Of a stretch of 64,000 nt of DNA, positions 10,451-19,174 are shown piece by piece. Where the stretch lies: positions 4,233,012 to 4,297,011 of the forward strand of contig NZ_CP017014.1 in assembly GCF_001767395.1 (NCBI RefSeq), read 5' to 3'. This stretch comes from Rhodococcus sp. WMMA185. Lineage in GTDB: Bacteria; Actinomycetota; Actinomycetes; Mycobacteriales; Mycobacteriaceae. Position 1 is the first letter of the stretch. Every line of letters starts with the position of its first letter. A program made the position numbers and the translations under genes. The notes below the pieces were generated by a model, which saw only the letters and a list, made by a program, of their open reading frames with translations, made no database searches and was not told where the DNA came from.

Positions 10451-11563
10451 TTAGGAGCGACGATAGAACTGTGGCGAGGCAACCACGAACGGCTCCTTCC
10501 TGCCACGAATATCGACGGCGAGCGCGGTGCCGGGTTCGCGGTGAGCGACGTCCACGAATGCGAGCGCGATCGGATGTCCGAGGGTCGGTGACAGCGCCCC
10601 GGAGGTGATTGTGCCGACCTCCCCGCCGTCGGCGTCGTGGACGGTGTAGCCGGCACGGGCGGCCCGGCGACCGCCGCCTTGGAGTCCGACCAGTACTCGC
10701 TTCGGGTCCTGCTCCGACAGTTGCGCCAACGCGTCGCGTCCGACGAAGTCCTTGTTCAATCGGACCACCCTGCCGAGCCCCGCCTCGTACGGATTCGTAT
10801 CCAGGTTCAGCTCGTGGCCGTACAGCGCCATTCCGGCCTCGAGTCGAAGGGTGTCCCGGCAGGCGAGACCTGCGGGAACACCACCACGTTCGGTTGTAGC
10901 GGCGAGGAGTGCGCGCCACAACTGCACAGACTGTGCGTTCGGTACGTAGAGCTCGAATCCGTCTTCGCCGGTGTATCCGGTGCGGGCGAGCAGGACGTCG
11001 ATGCCGGCGACGGCTGCGCGAGTGACCGCGTAGTACTTGAGCTCTGCCACCGCCTCCGCCTGCTCGTCGGAAACGAGAGACTGCACGATCTCCTGGGCGG
11101 CCGGTCCCTGGACGGCGATCAGCGCGGTCTCGCCGGATTGGTTCTCGACTGTCGCCGAGAAGTTTTCGGCACGGGCGGCCAGCTCGCGGTACACCGTCGA
11201 CGCGTTGGCCGCGTTGGCTACCACCAGGAATTGCTCGTTGGCGAGTCGGTAGACGACGAGATCGTCGATCACGCCCCCGTCCGCATTGCAGAGAAGGGAG
11301 TACTTGGCTCGACCGACCCCGATCTTTGAAAGTTCACCGGCGAGTGCGTAATCAAGAAGGGCGCCGGATTCCGTTCCGGTGACGGCGATCTCCCCCATGT
11401 GTGAGAGGTCGAACAGGCCGGCCTTGGTGCGGACGGCGTGATGTTCGGCCAGCTCGCTCGAGTACTTCAACGGCATCTGCCAACCGGCGAAGTCGGTGAA
11501 GTGGGCGCCGAGCGTGCGGTGCTCGACGAGAAGCGGGGTCTCGGGGGTCTCGGTAAGAGTCAT
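10451..11563 (-). CDS. gcvT: Aminomethyltransferase, glycine cleavage system T protein
   Basis: This 370-residue T-protein takes the methylamine unit from the H protein and transfers it to tetrahydrofolate, releasing ammonia. Family landmarks are FTDFAGWQMPLKYSSELAEHH near the start, LFDLSHMGEI, YSLLCNADGGVIDDL, TGYTGEDGFELYV, and CRDTLRLEAGMALYGHEL. The length is normal. GAGGAGG precedes the ATG. A tandem glycine riboswitch fills the leader, so the gene should be switched on by glycine. gcvP and gcvH are not adjacent. Confidence 0.95.
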   Translation of the reverse strand: MTLTETPETPLLVEHRTLGAHFTDFAGWQMPLKYSSELAEHHAVRTKAGLFDLSHMGEIAVTGTESGALLDYALAGELSKIGVGRAKYSLLCNADGGVIDDLVVYRLANEQFLVVANAANASTVYRELAARAENFSATVENQSGETALIAVQGPAAQEIVQSLVSDEQAEAVAELKYYAVTRAAVAGIDVLLARTGYTGEDGFELYVPNAQSVQLWRALLAATTERGGVPAGLACRDTLRLEAGMALYGHELNLDTNPYEAGLGRVVRLNKDFVGRDALAQLSEQDPKRVLVGLQGGGRRAARAGYTVHDADGGEVGTITSGALSPTLGHPIALAFVDVAHREPGTALAVDIRGRKEPFVVASPQFYRRS

Positions 11564-11599
11564 GTCAGGGCCTCCTCAGGGGGTCGGCTGTCGCCGAAG

Positions 11600-11803
11600 A
11601 ATCGGGGCACACCTCCCCGCTCTGTCCTGAAACCTGAGAGATTGGGCTACCGCGGTCGCGGCATGCTCTTCACCTTCGGTAAGTACCGGTCTGGCCGATC
11701 CTGTTCTCCAGAGTTGCCTCTTCGCTGCGGTGCTGGGCCTGAGAGATTCCCGGGGAGGAAGTTGCTCCTACGGCACCTCCTTTGTGGGAGGTTCTCCCGC
11801 TGC
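11600..11803 (-). promoter_or_regulatory. Tandem glycine riboswitch upstream of gcvT
   Basis: On the minus strand the leader contains two glycine-aptamer cores in tandem, each ending in the hallmark CTCTCAGG (plus-strand complements at 11738-11745 and 11633-11640). Each is preceded by a purine-rich core: GCCGTAGGAGCAAC in the first and ACCGAAGGTGAAGAGC in the second. A GGGAG/CTCCC stem opens the first aptamer near 11790-11800. The element sits directly upstream of the gcvT ribosome-binding site, where cooperative glycine binding would turn expression on. Confidence 0.92.
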
Positions 11804-11860
11804 GCATCAACGGCGTCTTCAATTGTGACTTGCCAAACAGTACACCGCCTGCGTGTTTCG

Positions 11861-14038
11861 TCAGTGCTTGACCTCGAGCACGGAGAGGTCATCATCCGCT
11901 GATGGCGGCTCGCTGCTCGCTGCCGGTGTCTGGTTGGCTGCAGGCTGCCTCCGAAGGAACGCGGGGCCCCACCAGTTGGCCTCGCCCATGAGCTTGACCA
12001 GGGCCGGCACGAGCAGCATTCGGACCAGGGTGGCGTCGAGCGCGAGCGCGATGATCATTCCTAATCCGATGAACCGCATGGGCGTCAGTTCCGAGAGCGT
12101 GAAGGCACCGGTTACGAGGATCAGCAGTGTTGCTGCGGCGGTGACAACGCGGCCGGTTCGAGTGGCCCCGACCAGGATGGCTTCTTCGGTTGTCGCTCCG
12201 GCCGCTCTGGCCTCGACCATTCGCGAGATGAGGAATACCTCGTAGTCGGTGGACAGCCCGAACACCACGGCGATCACCAAGACCACCATCCCGGCAGGCA
12301 GTGGCCCCTGGCTGACCTGAAGGACACCGGCGAGATAGCCGTCGTAGAAGATGAGCGTGAGAATCCCGAAGGTCGCGGCCAGGCTCACGAACGCCACCGC
12401 GACCGCCTTGATCGGCAGAACGATCGAGCCGAACGCCAAAAGCATGAGGATCAAAGTGGCGGCCGCCATGATCGCGAGCATCACAGGTAGCCAGGCAATG
12501 ATGGCATCGACGCCATCCACGGTGATCGCTGTCGGTCCACCGATCGACACGCTGATCCCCTCGGGGGCGTCGAGGCCGCGGATCTGCTCGACAGCCTTGA
12601 TCGCGGTTTGTGAGCGGTCGGGGACCGAGAGGCGTGCCTGCATGACCGTCACGTCGTCCTTGCTGCCCACGACGACGACACCTGTGACGCCGTCGACATC
12701 CGCCACAGCGCGACTCAGCTCGCCCAGTGCGGCCGGCGAGGGGGGACCGCCGTCGGTGCTGCGAGTGTGGATGAGGACACCGCCATTGGCGGCAGGTAGT
12801 TCCGCGGCGATGCTTTCCGCGCCGAGTCGAGCGGAGCTGTCCGAGGGAAGCGCGGTGTGATCGACGTCGCCGAGCTTGATACCGAGGGTCGGCGACGCAA
12901 CCACCAGGAATATTGCGACGATCCCGAACGCGACAGCTCCCGGGCGCCGGAGCACTGCGGTGGTGACCCGTCCCCAGAACCGTCCTGCCCTGGCCTCACC
13001 CCGCTCGAATGCGTCTCTTCGCCAACTCCATTTGCCGATACGGTGGCCGAGCAGGGCGAGTGCGGCAGGCAGCACCGTCAGCGATGCGATCGCCGCGACG
13101 GCGACCGCCGACATTGCTCCGAAGCCCAGAGATTTCAGTGCAGCCTGTGGAAACACCAGAGTTCCGGCGAACGCACACATCAGCAGCAGCGCGGAGAAAC
13201 CAATCGTGCGCCCGGCCGTGGACAACGTGCGGTTCAGTGCAGACCCGACATCGACGCCCTCGCGCGCCAGTTCCTCGCGGAAACGGCTGACGATGAACAG
13301 CCCGTAGTCGATCGCCAGCCCGAGACCGAGCAGGGATGCGACGTTGACCGCGAAGATATTGACCTCGACGAACTCGGAGATCAGCCGCAACGAAGCCAGG
13401 GCGCCGAGAATGGACAGAAATCCGACCGCCACTGGCAGGGAAGCAGCCACGAGCCCGCCGAAGACCACGACCAGGACCGCCAAGGTGACCGGCAGTGACA
13501 ACATCTCCGCGACTATCAGATCATGTTCGGACTGCTCATTGATTTCCATAGCGAGAGCAGAGAAGCCCGTGATCTCGGTGTCGATTCCAGGCACGGTGAG
13601 GTGCGGGGCGATGCCCTCGAACGCGGCGAGGCGTTCGTTCTCGTCGCCGGCAGCGAATACCAGTGCCACGGCCTTGGTGCCGTCCTCAGAGCGTAGAAAC
13701 GCTGCGCCGCCCGGGGTGTTCCAATAGGTGACGACGGGGCGATCCAACAGGGTGGGATCGATTCCCTCGATGCTGCGGTGGACCTCGTCGCCGAGGTCGC
13801 CGATCGCGCGACCGTCCGGAACTGTATATACGGCAACTACATCCGGGCTCTGCCGACCGAACTGCTGCTCCACGAGTTGCTCGACGCGAACGGACTCACT
13901 GGCGGGGTCGGAGTAGCCGCCCGTACTCAGATTGTTCATCACCGACGATCCCCATGCGCCTGCGATCAGCACTACCGCGATAGTGCTCAGCAGCACCGTC
14001 CACGGGCGCGCCACGATCATCGAAGCCCAACGGTTCAC
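11861..14038 (-). CDS. MMPL/RND family lipid exporter
   Basis: This 725-residue RND-type exporter has two repeats, each with one transmembrane helix, a large periplasmic loop and a block of helices. TM4 and TM10 carry the proton-relay Asp-Tyr pairs in LAIDYGLFIVSRFREEL and LSTDYEVFLISRMVEA. Mycolate bacteria use MMPL proteins to move large lipids such as trehalose or polyketide esters across the inner membrane. Its ATG overlaps the stop of the formyltransferase by four bases, which makes it the last gene of the beta-lactone operon and the likely exporter of its product. Confidence 0.9.
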   Translation of the reverse strand: MNRWASMIVARPWTVLLSTIAVVLIAGAWGSSVMNNLSTGGYSDPASESVRVEQLVEQQFGRQSPDVVAVYTVPDGRAIGDLGDEVHRSIEGIDPTLLDRPVVTYWNTPGGAAFLRSEDGTKAVALVFAAGDENERLAAFEGIAPHLTVPGIDTEITGFSALAMEINEQSEHDLIVAEMLSLPVTLAVLVVVFGGLVAASLPVAVGFLSILGALASLRLISEFVEVNIFAVNVASLLGLGLAIDYGLFIVSRFREELAREGVDVGSALNRTLSTAGRTIGFSALLLMCAFAGTLVFPQAALKSLGFGAMSAVAVAAIASLTVLPAALALLGHRIGKWSWRRDAFERGEARAGRFWGRVTTAVLRRPGAVAFGIVAIFLVVASPTLGIKLGDVDHTALPSDSSARLGAESIAAELPAANGGVLIHTRSTDGGPPSPAALGELSRAVADVDGVTGVVVVGSKDDVTVMQARLSVPDRSQTAIKAVEQIRGLDAPEGISVSIGGPTAITVDGVDAIIAWLPVMLAIMAAATLILMLLAFGSIVLPIKAVAVAFVSLAATFGILTLIFYDGYLAGVLQVSQGPLPAGMVVLVIAVVFGLSTDYEVFLISRMVEARAAGATTEEAILVGATRTGRVVTAAATLLILVTGAFTLSELTPMRFIGLGMIIALALDATLVRMLLVPALVKLMGEANWWGPAFLRRQPAANQTPAASSEPPSADDDLSVLEVKH

Positions 14039-14730
14039 GAATGCACGCTTTCGGTCATGGCCGGTTGCTCGAGCGCGGCGGCCAACTCGGGGTACAGGGG
14101 TGTGAACACGCCCAGACCGCCGGCGCGGGCAAAGTCTGGATCACCGCGGCGATCGCACAGTTCTCGAAGGCGTGCGCGTCCGTAGTAGGCGCCGTCCGAG
14201 GAGGGCGAATCGACAGGAGTGAACGCTGCCGACACCGCGCGATCGAGATTGCGCTCGAACAGGGTGTGGCAGGCGCGCAGTCCGGTGAGCATCACCTCTT
14301 GAAACCGGTCCTGCGGCGCGATCGGGAACTCTTCGATGTCGAGGACAGCACCGGTGTCGATACCGTGGTCGACCTTGTGGAGGGTTGCCGCGTAGTGGGT
14401 TTCACCATTGAGGATCGCAAACGTGATCGCGATTTCCGGTAGGCCCCGGTATGCGGGCAGCGGCCCGTTGTGAATGTTGTAGATCCGCAGGCCGAGGTCG
14501 AGAAGTGGGGCACGCAGGATCGTCGGGTTGTTGATCGACCACACCACGCCGTCGGTGCACGTTGCCTCGATCATCGCAGCCACAGAGTTGACATCGTCGA
14601 CTTCGACGATGGGAAACCCGTCCGGACATGTTTCTTCCGGACGGACGCAGACGAGATCGACACAGTGGCCCGAGTTCGCGGCGGAGCGGACGGCGCGCCA
14701 GAGCAGAGAACCTCCGCCGATGAAGATCAT
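14035..14730 (-). CDS. Formyltransferase-fold protein, lipstatin LstF-like
   Basis: This 231-residue protein has the catalytic core of the methionyl-tRNA formyltransferase/GART fold: Asn85 and His87 in NIHNGPLPAYRG and Asp125 in DHGIDTGAV form the standard N-H-D triad. It lacks the C-terminal tRNA-binding domain of housekeeping Fmt. In the lipstatin operon a comparable protein formylates the amino group of the NRPS-bound amino acid, using N10-formyltetrahydrofolate. Here it sits between an NRPS and the exporter with four-base overlaps on both sides, so the same role is inferred. Formylation of an amino sugar is the main alternative, but no sugar genes are nearby. Confidence 0.85.
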   Translation of the reverse strand: MIFIGGGSLLWRAVRSAANSGHCVDLVCVRPEETCPDGFPIVEVDDVNSVAAMIEATCTDGVVWSINNPTILRAPLLDLGLRIYNIHNGPLPAYRGLPEIAITFAILNGETHYAATLHKVDHGIDTGAVLDIEEFPIAPQDRFQEVMLTGLRACHTLFERNLDRAVSAAFTPVDSPSSDGAYYGRARLRELCDRRGDPDFARAGGLGVFTPLYPELAAALEQPAMTESVHS

Positions 14731-17700
14731 GCCCGGACCCCATTCTCGCGCGCGGACATCGCGGCGGCATGCACCTCGATCAGAGTCATGTTGGTGACAA
14801 GACCCTCGAGTTGCTTGACGAACAGTGCCTCGCCGGCGGGACCGACGATGGTGGACGAGATCCGGGAGAGCATTTCGAGAGATGCGAGCGAGTCGCCGCC
14901 GAGTACGAAAAAGTCCGATTCCGGCGTCAGCTCGTCGGGGGTGGTCTCGAGGATCGCCGCCCAGATTGCGGCGATCTGGGCGAGTTCGTCTCCCTCGCCG
15001 CCGGTCGGCTGTGCCGACGGTGGTTCGCTGGACTCCCCTTGGCCTGCGTTCGGGATGCTCGACAGACGTGCCAGGTCCAGTTTGCCGTTGGCGTTGAGGG
15101 GAAGAGCGTCCACGGCCTGGATCGTGGCCGGGATCATGTAGGGAGGCAGCTGCTTTGCCAGCTGCTCGCGCACGGCGACTGTGTCGATGTCGGCGTCTGT
15201 ATGTGCGACGACGTAGGCGACGAGCGCGTTGCCGCCGGCCTCGGTCCGGCGGCCGAGGACTGCGGCCCGGTCTATTCCGGGCACCCGTTCGAGGGCGGCC
15301 TGCACTTCTCCGGGTTCGACTCTGTTGCCGCGGATCTTGACCTGGTTGTCGATACGACCGACGAAATCGAGAGTTTCGCCGGGCAGTACCCGTCCGAGGT
15401 CGCCGGTGCGGTAGACCCGTTCTCCACCGGGCAAGGTGATGAACCGCTCGGCGGTCAGGTCGGGGCGACCGAGGTACTCGCGCCCCACCTGCGGGCCGCC
15501 GAAGTACAGTTCGCCGATCTCCCCGGGAGCGACGGGTTGCCGGTGCTCATCGAGCACGAAGACAGGGGTGTTGGCAAAGGGCGGGCCGATGGGAACCGAC
15601 GGTGCGTCCGGATCCGGGTCGCTGCCTAGCACGTGGGTGGTGCAGGCGATGGACATCTCGGCCGGTCCGTAGCTGTTGACCAGGTGGGTGTCGGGGCCGA
15701 AGAATTTGCGTGCTCGCGCGGCGAGTCCGGGCAGGAGGCGTTCACCTCCGATGATCACCGTGCGTGGGCTGGGCGGGGAGATGCCCAGCCGGAGGATGGT
15801 CTCGAGCAGGCTCGGGGTGAACAGGAAGGTGTTGGCACCCGACTCGCAAAGCATCTCCTCGAGCGACAGATGCGAAATATCCTGGGGAACAAGGGTGAGC
15901 GATCCTCCAGTCAGCAAGGAACTGAAGAACGCGCAACAGGCCAGGTCCGCCGCAGGGGTGTGGTGGTGGGCATACCGGGTCTCCGGGCCGAGGTGCCAGC
16001 ACTCGACGGCGGTATCGACGAAGTTGACCAGGCCGCGGTGCGGAATGAGGACGCCCTTGGGGCGGCCGGTCGACCCGGAGGTGTAGGTGAGATAGGCGAT
16101 ATCGTCGGGATTGATGGTCGCCGTGATCGGTGCTTCTGTGTGGGTCGGGAGGTCGTCGAGGTCCAGAACGGGGATCTCGGTGTCGATCAGATGCTGGTGT
16201 TCACGCCCGGCCAGCAGAATCTCGGCACCGGAGTCGGCCAGGATCGCGGCGAGACGGTCGCTGGGGTGCTTCGGGTCCAGTGCCAGAAACGCCGCACCGG
16301 CGCGCATGATGCCGAGCTGTCCGGCCACCGCCGCCGGGGTGCGTCCGGAAAGGATAGCGACGACCCCACCGGTGCCGACACCGCGATCAGCGAGGACGGC
16401 CGCGATCGCGTCGGCCCAGTCGTCGAGCTGGCGGTAGGTGTATTCGCCGGCGGGCCCGCTGACCGCCACCGCAGTCGGTGCGGCAGAAACATGGCTGCGG
16501 AACCGGCTGTCTGCGGTATCCGGCGTCGGCGCGGTGACGACTGTCGGCAGCGCCGGTTCGACTACGGTGACCGGTGCGGCGGACTCTGTCTCCGGTGTGG
16601 AGAGTGCTTCGGAGAGGCGGTCGAGGAGCGCGTCGAGGCGCTCACTGACGCCGTCGCCTGCGCGGCAGGAGACGCTGATCTCGGTGATGCCGCCGGTTTC
16701 GGTGACAACGAACGACATCGGGACGAGCCCGGTGTGTACCGGTAGAGAACGCGCACTTGTGGGGGTGAAGCCAGGCGCAGACAGTTCGTCCAAGTCGATC
16801 TTCCCGGCGTGGGAGACGATCGCCGAGACCAGGTTTCGGTTCGTGCGGGCACCGAAGCGATGGGCGGTGCTGACAATGGCGCGAGTGACCGGTGCGGGAA
16901 GTCGTGCGAGGCCGCCGTTGTCCATCTCGGCGAGTTCGCGCCGGTCTCCGAGGCGCGTGAGGATCTGAGCGTGGACTTGTTGCCACGTGACCCCTGGTTT
17001 GACGTCGACGAACAGGGGCAGAGCGAGGTTCGCGGTCGATCGGATCGCCGGATCGTGACGGCGGAGGTCGACCGGCACCATGAATCGTGCCGGGGACTCG
17101 AGCTCCTCGGTGAGGTGCGCACAGATCCGGGCGACTGCAGCAGGCGTCGTGGTCGGAATGCTGCGATGGCGCCACAAGAACGGCTTATCGCGGGGAACGG
17201 GACCGGTGGACCCGAGCGGTGCCCTGTGGGTCGGCAACAGCTTGGTGGGTGAGCTGTTGGCGCCGATACGTGACACGAGGTCATGATCCGCTGTAGGGTC
17301 CGCCGCCCCGACCAACTCATCGCCGCGTAGGGACCGGAAGATATCTCCCACCCACAAACCAAGGCCTTTGGCGTCCATCACGCCGTGGAACGCTCGGACG
17401 ATGACGCTGGTCTGCGAAGCAGCGCGGGCGAGGACGATCTCGGTGGTGGCGCCGGAGTCGGCGCCCAGGCTGCTCTCGAGGATCGCATCACCGTCGAGGG
17501 CGTCGAAGTCGATGGCGTGATCGATGACCCTCACCTGCGGGGTACGGCCGGAGTCGACCCAGTTCCGACCCTCGCGGACCAGCCGCGCGCCCGGACACGC
17601 TGCGGAGGCATGACCGACGGCGGTCTCGAGCGCTGCCGCGTCGATCTCACCGGTACCGGTGACGACGAGCTGGATCGCGAATGGGGCGGCGAGGGGCTGC

Positions 17701-17762
17701 GTTGCGATGTAGAGATGCTCGGTCGCTGAGATGGGGCGCTGAAACGGGACGGACGCGGGCAC
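14727..17762 (-). CDS. Single-module NRPS (condensation-like, adenylation, carrier), lipstatin LstE-like
   Basis: This protein is about 1011 residues long from the GTG at 17762, which has AAAGGA five bases upstream; a TTG at 17792 would add ten residues. Residues 1-410 form a condensation/PapA-type acyltransferase domain with the active-site motif HGVMD (H126, D130). Residues about 425-905 form an adenylation domain (TYTSGSTGRPKG, SYGPAEMS, YRTGDLGR, NANGKLD). Residues about 925-1000 form a carrier domain with the phosphopantetheine serine in GGDSLASL (S958). There is no thioesterase or reductase domain. I infer that it activates one amino acid and esterifies it onto the hydroxyl of the beta-lactone chain. 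The stop overlaps the formyltransferase start. Confidence 0.9.
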   Translation of the reverse strand: MPASVPFQRPISATEHLYIATQPLAAPFAIQLVVTGTGEIDAAALETAVGHASAACPGARLVREGRNWVDSGRTPQVRVIDHAIDFDALDGDAILESSLGADSGATTEIVLARAASQTSVIVRAFHGVMDAKGLGLWVGDIFRSLRGDELVGAADPTADHDLVSRIGANSSPTKLLPTHRAPLGSTGPVPRDKPFLWRHRSIPTTTPAAVARICAHLTEELESPARFMVPVDLRRHDPAIRSTANLALPLFVDVKPGVTWQQVHAQILTRLGDRRELAEMDNGGLARLPAPVTRAIVSTAHRFGARTNRNLVSAIVSHAGKIDLDELSAPGFTPTSARSLPVHTGLVPMSFVVTETGGITEISVSCRAGDGVSERLDALLDRLSEALSTPETESAAPVTVVEPALPTVVTAPTPDTADSRFRSHVSAAPTAVAVSGPAGEYTYRQLDDWADAIAAVLADRGVGTGGVVAILSGRTPAAVAGQLGIMRAGAAFLALDPKHPSDRLAAILADSGAEILLAGREHQHLIDTEIPVLDLDDLPTHTEAPITATINPDDIAYLTYTSGSTGRPKGVLIPHRGLVNFVDTAVECWHLGPETRYAHHHTPAADLACCAFFSSLLTGGSLTLVPQDISHLSLEEMLCESGANTFLFTPSLLETILRLGISPPSPRTVIIGGERLLPGLAARARKFFGPDTHLVNSYGPAEMSIACTTHVLGSDPDPDAPSVPIGPPFANTPVFVLDEHRQPVAPGEIGELYFGGPQVGREYLGRPDLTAERFITLPGGERVYRTGDLGRVLPGETLDFVGRIDNQVKIRGNRVEPGEVQAALERVPGIDRAAVLGRRTEAGGNALVAYVVAHTDADIDTVAVREQLAKQLPPYMIPATIQAVDALPLNANGKLDLARLSSIPNAGQGESSEPPSAQPTGGEGDELAQIAAIWAAILETTPDELTPESDFFVLGGDSLASLEMLSRISSTIVGPAGEALFVKQLEGLVTNMTLIEVHAAAMSARENGVRA

Positions 17763-17810
17763 ATCGATCCTTTTCGGAGAGGGCGGGAACAAGTCGGGGT
17801 GAACGCGAGG

Positions 17811-18851
17811 TCAGGGCAGGTCGCGGGTCAGCGTAGCGAGACCGCCTTGCGCGTCGACCCACTCCCTGAATCGACGCATCCCGGTTTCGCGGTCGATGAC
17901 GGGCTTGTAGCCGAAGTCCCGTTCGGCGGCGCTGGTGTCGAACGTCGCCGAACGGGTCATCAGCGCAAGCACGTACATCGACAGCGGCGGCGAATACCGG
18001 CCGGCGACGTACGGGATGGTCCACACGCGGTCGAGAACCCTCACGATCGCGGCGACCACCCGTGGGTTGACGCTCCGGTCGGGGAGGGCGAACCCGAAGT
18101 CCTCGCAGACCTCGGCCATGTACCGCCAGATGTTGGTGACTTCGTCGTCGGCAATGAAGTACGCCTTGCCGCCGACGTTCTCGGAGCCCGCGGCCTTGAC
18201 CGTCGCGTCGACGATGTTCTCGACGTGGCACAGGGAGGCGTATATATCGCGGCCGCCCGACAGGTTCGGCAGTGTTCCGGCGTGGGCACGGGCGAGAAGT
18301 CGGACGATTGGGCCGGATCGGTCGCCTGGCCCCCAGATCGCGCGTGGCCGCAAGGCGCAGGTGGTGAATCCGTCTGCGTTCGCCGCAAGGACAGCCTGCT
18401 CTGCTGCCGCCTTGGTTGCCGAATAAAGGTTGAGGAATCTCGTCGGGTACGGAGCGGTCTCGTCAAGATTGATCTGGTCGCCGCCGTCGTAGCTCATCAG
18501 GGCACTCGGGCTCGAGATGAAAACGAATCGCTTGACGCCATTGGCTTTGGCCGCTGCGAGCAGCACCTGGGTCGCCGTGATGTTCTCCTGCTCGAACTGG
18601 GCGCGGGTGCCACGCTCGTCGACGCGGGCGGCGCTGTGGACGACGACATCGATCCCACGGGTGGCGGCTTCGAGAGATGCCGGGTCGGTGAGATCGCCGT
18701 ACTGAATCCGCATCGCCGACGTGTCGCCGAGGTCGGTGAGGCGGCTGGTCGGGCGAACGAGGATCGACACGTCGTGCTCGCCGTCGTCGACGAGGCGGCG
18801 CGCGATGTTGCCGCCCAGGAACCCGGACGCTCCGGTAACGAGGAACTTCAC
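17811..18851 (-). CDS. NAD(P)-dependent 3-beta-HSD/epimerase-family reductase, OleD/LstD-like
   Basis: This is a 346-residue extended SDR. GASGFLGGNIA is the nucleotide-binding loop, VVHSAARVDERG follows strand four, YSATK is the catalytic Tyr/Lys pair, and LRPRAIWGPGD is the motif typical of 3-beta-hydroxysteroid dehydrogenase-like reductases. In the olefin and beta-lactone pathways such enzymes (OleD, LstD) reduce the 2-alkyl-3-keto acid to the 3-hydroxy acid. Its start overlaps the upstream 108-residue gene by four bases, and it is followed 48 bases later by the NRPS. Confidence 0.85.
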   Translation of the reverse strand: MKFLVTGASGFLGGNIARRLVDDGEHDVSILVRPTSRLTDLGDTSAMRIQYGDLTDPASLEAATRGIDVVVHSAARVDERGTRAQFEQENITATQVLLAAAKANGVKRFVFISSPSALMSYDGGDQINLDETAPYPTRFLNLYSATKAAAEQAVLAANADGFTTCALRPRAIWGPGDRSGPIVRLLARAHAGTLPNLSGGRDIYASLCHVENIVDATVKAAGSENVGGKAYFIADDEVTNIWRYMAEVCEDFGFALPDRSVNPRVVAAIVRVLDRVWTIPYVAGRYSPPLSMYVLALMTRSATFDTSAAERDFGYKPVIDRETGMRRFREWVDAQGGLATLTRDLP

Positions 18852-19174
18852 TCGGAGATCTCCTTGCTACTCGGCGCAGTGGTATTCGTCGCAGTGGTAG
18901 GCGGCTGTGTAGTCGGAGACTGCGTAGTCCACCAGGTCATGCCGAAGAGCATCGTCAGCGCGGCAGTGGCGCCCCGCGACCGCCGCCCGCCGTCGGCGCG
19001 CAGCGCGGCCGGGATCTGGGCCGCATGCACGACGATGCTGAGGAACGCATCGACCCACCAGGCCGTCCGGGCAAGAGGGTGCTCGAGTGGCCGGTTGCGG
19101 GCGGCGCGGACGGCACCGTACACCAGATAGATCCACCCGGCGATCGGGATAGCGCGCAACAAGAGCGTTTTCAT
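18848..19174 (-). CDS. Small membrane protein of unknown function in the beta-lactone operon
   Basis: This 108-residue protein has two or three hydrophobic segments (LLRAIPIAGWIYLVYGAV, WWVDAFLSIVVHAAQIPAAL and ALTMLFGMTWWTT) and a Thr/Ser-rich hydrophilic tail. I do not recognise a family. It overlaps both the OleC-like gene upstream and the OleD-like gene downstream by four bases, so it is made together with them. It could anchor the soluble enzymes at the membrane or help hand the lipid to the exporter, but this is speculation. Confidence 0.75.
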   Translation of the reverse strand: MKTLLLRAIPIAGWIYLVYGAVRAARNRPLEHPLARTAWWVDAFLSIVVHAAQIPAALRADGGRRSRGATAALTMLFGMTWWTTQSPTTQPPTTATNTTAPSSKEISE

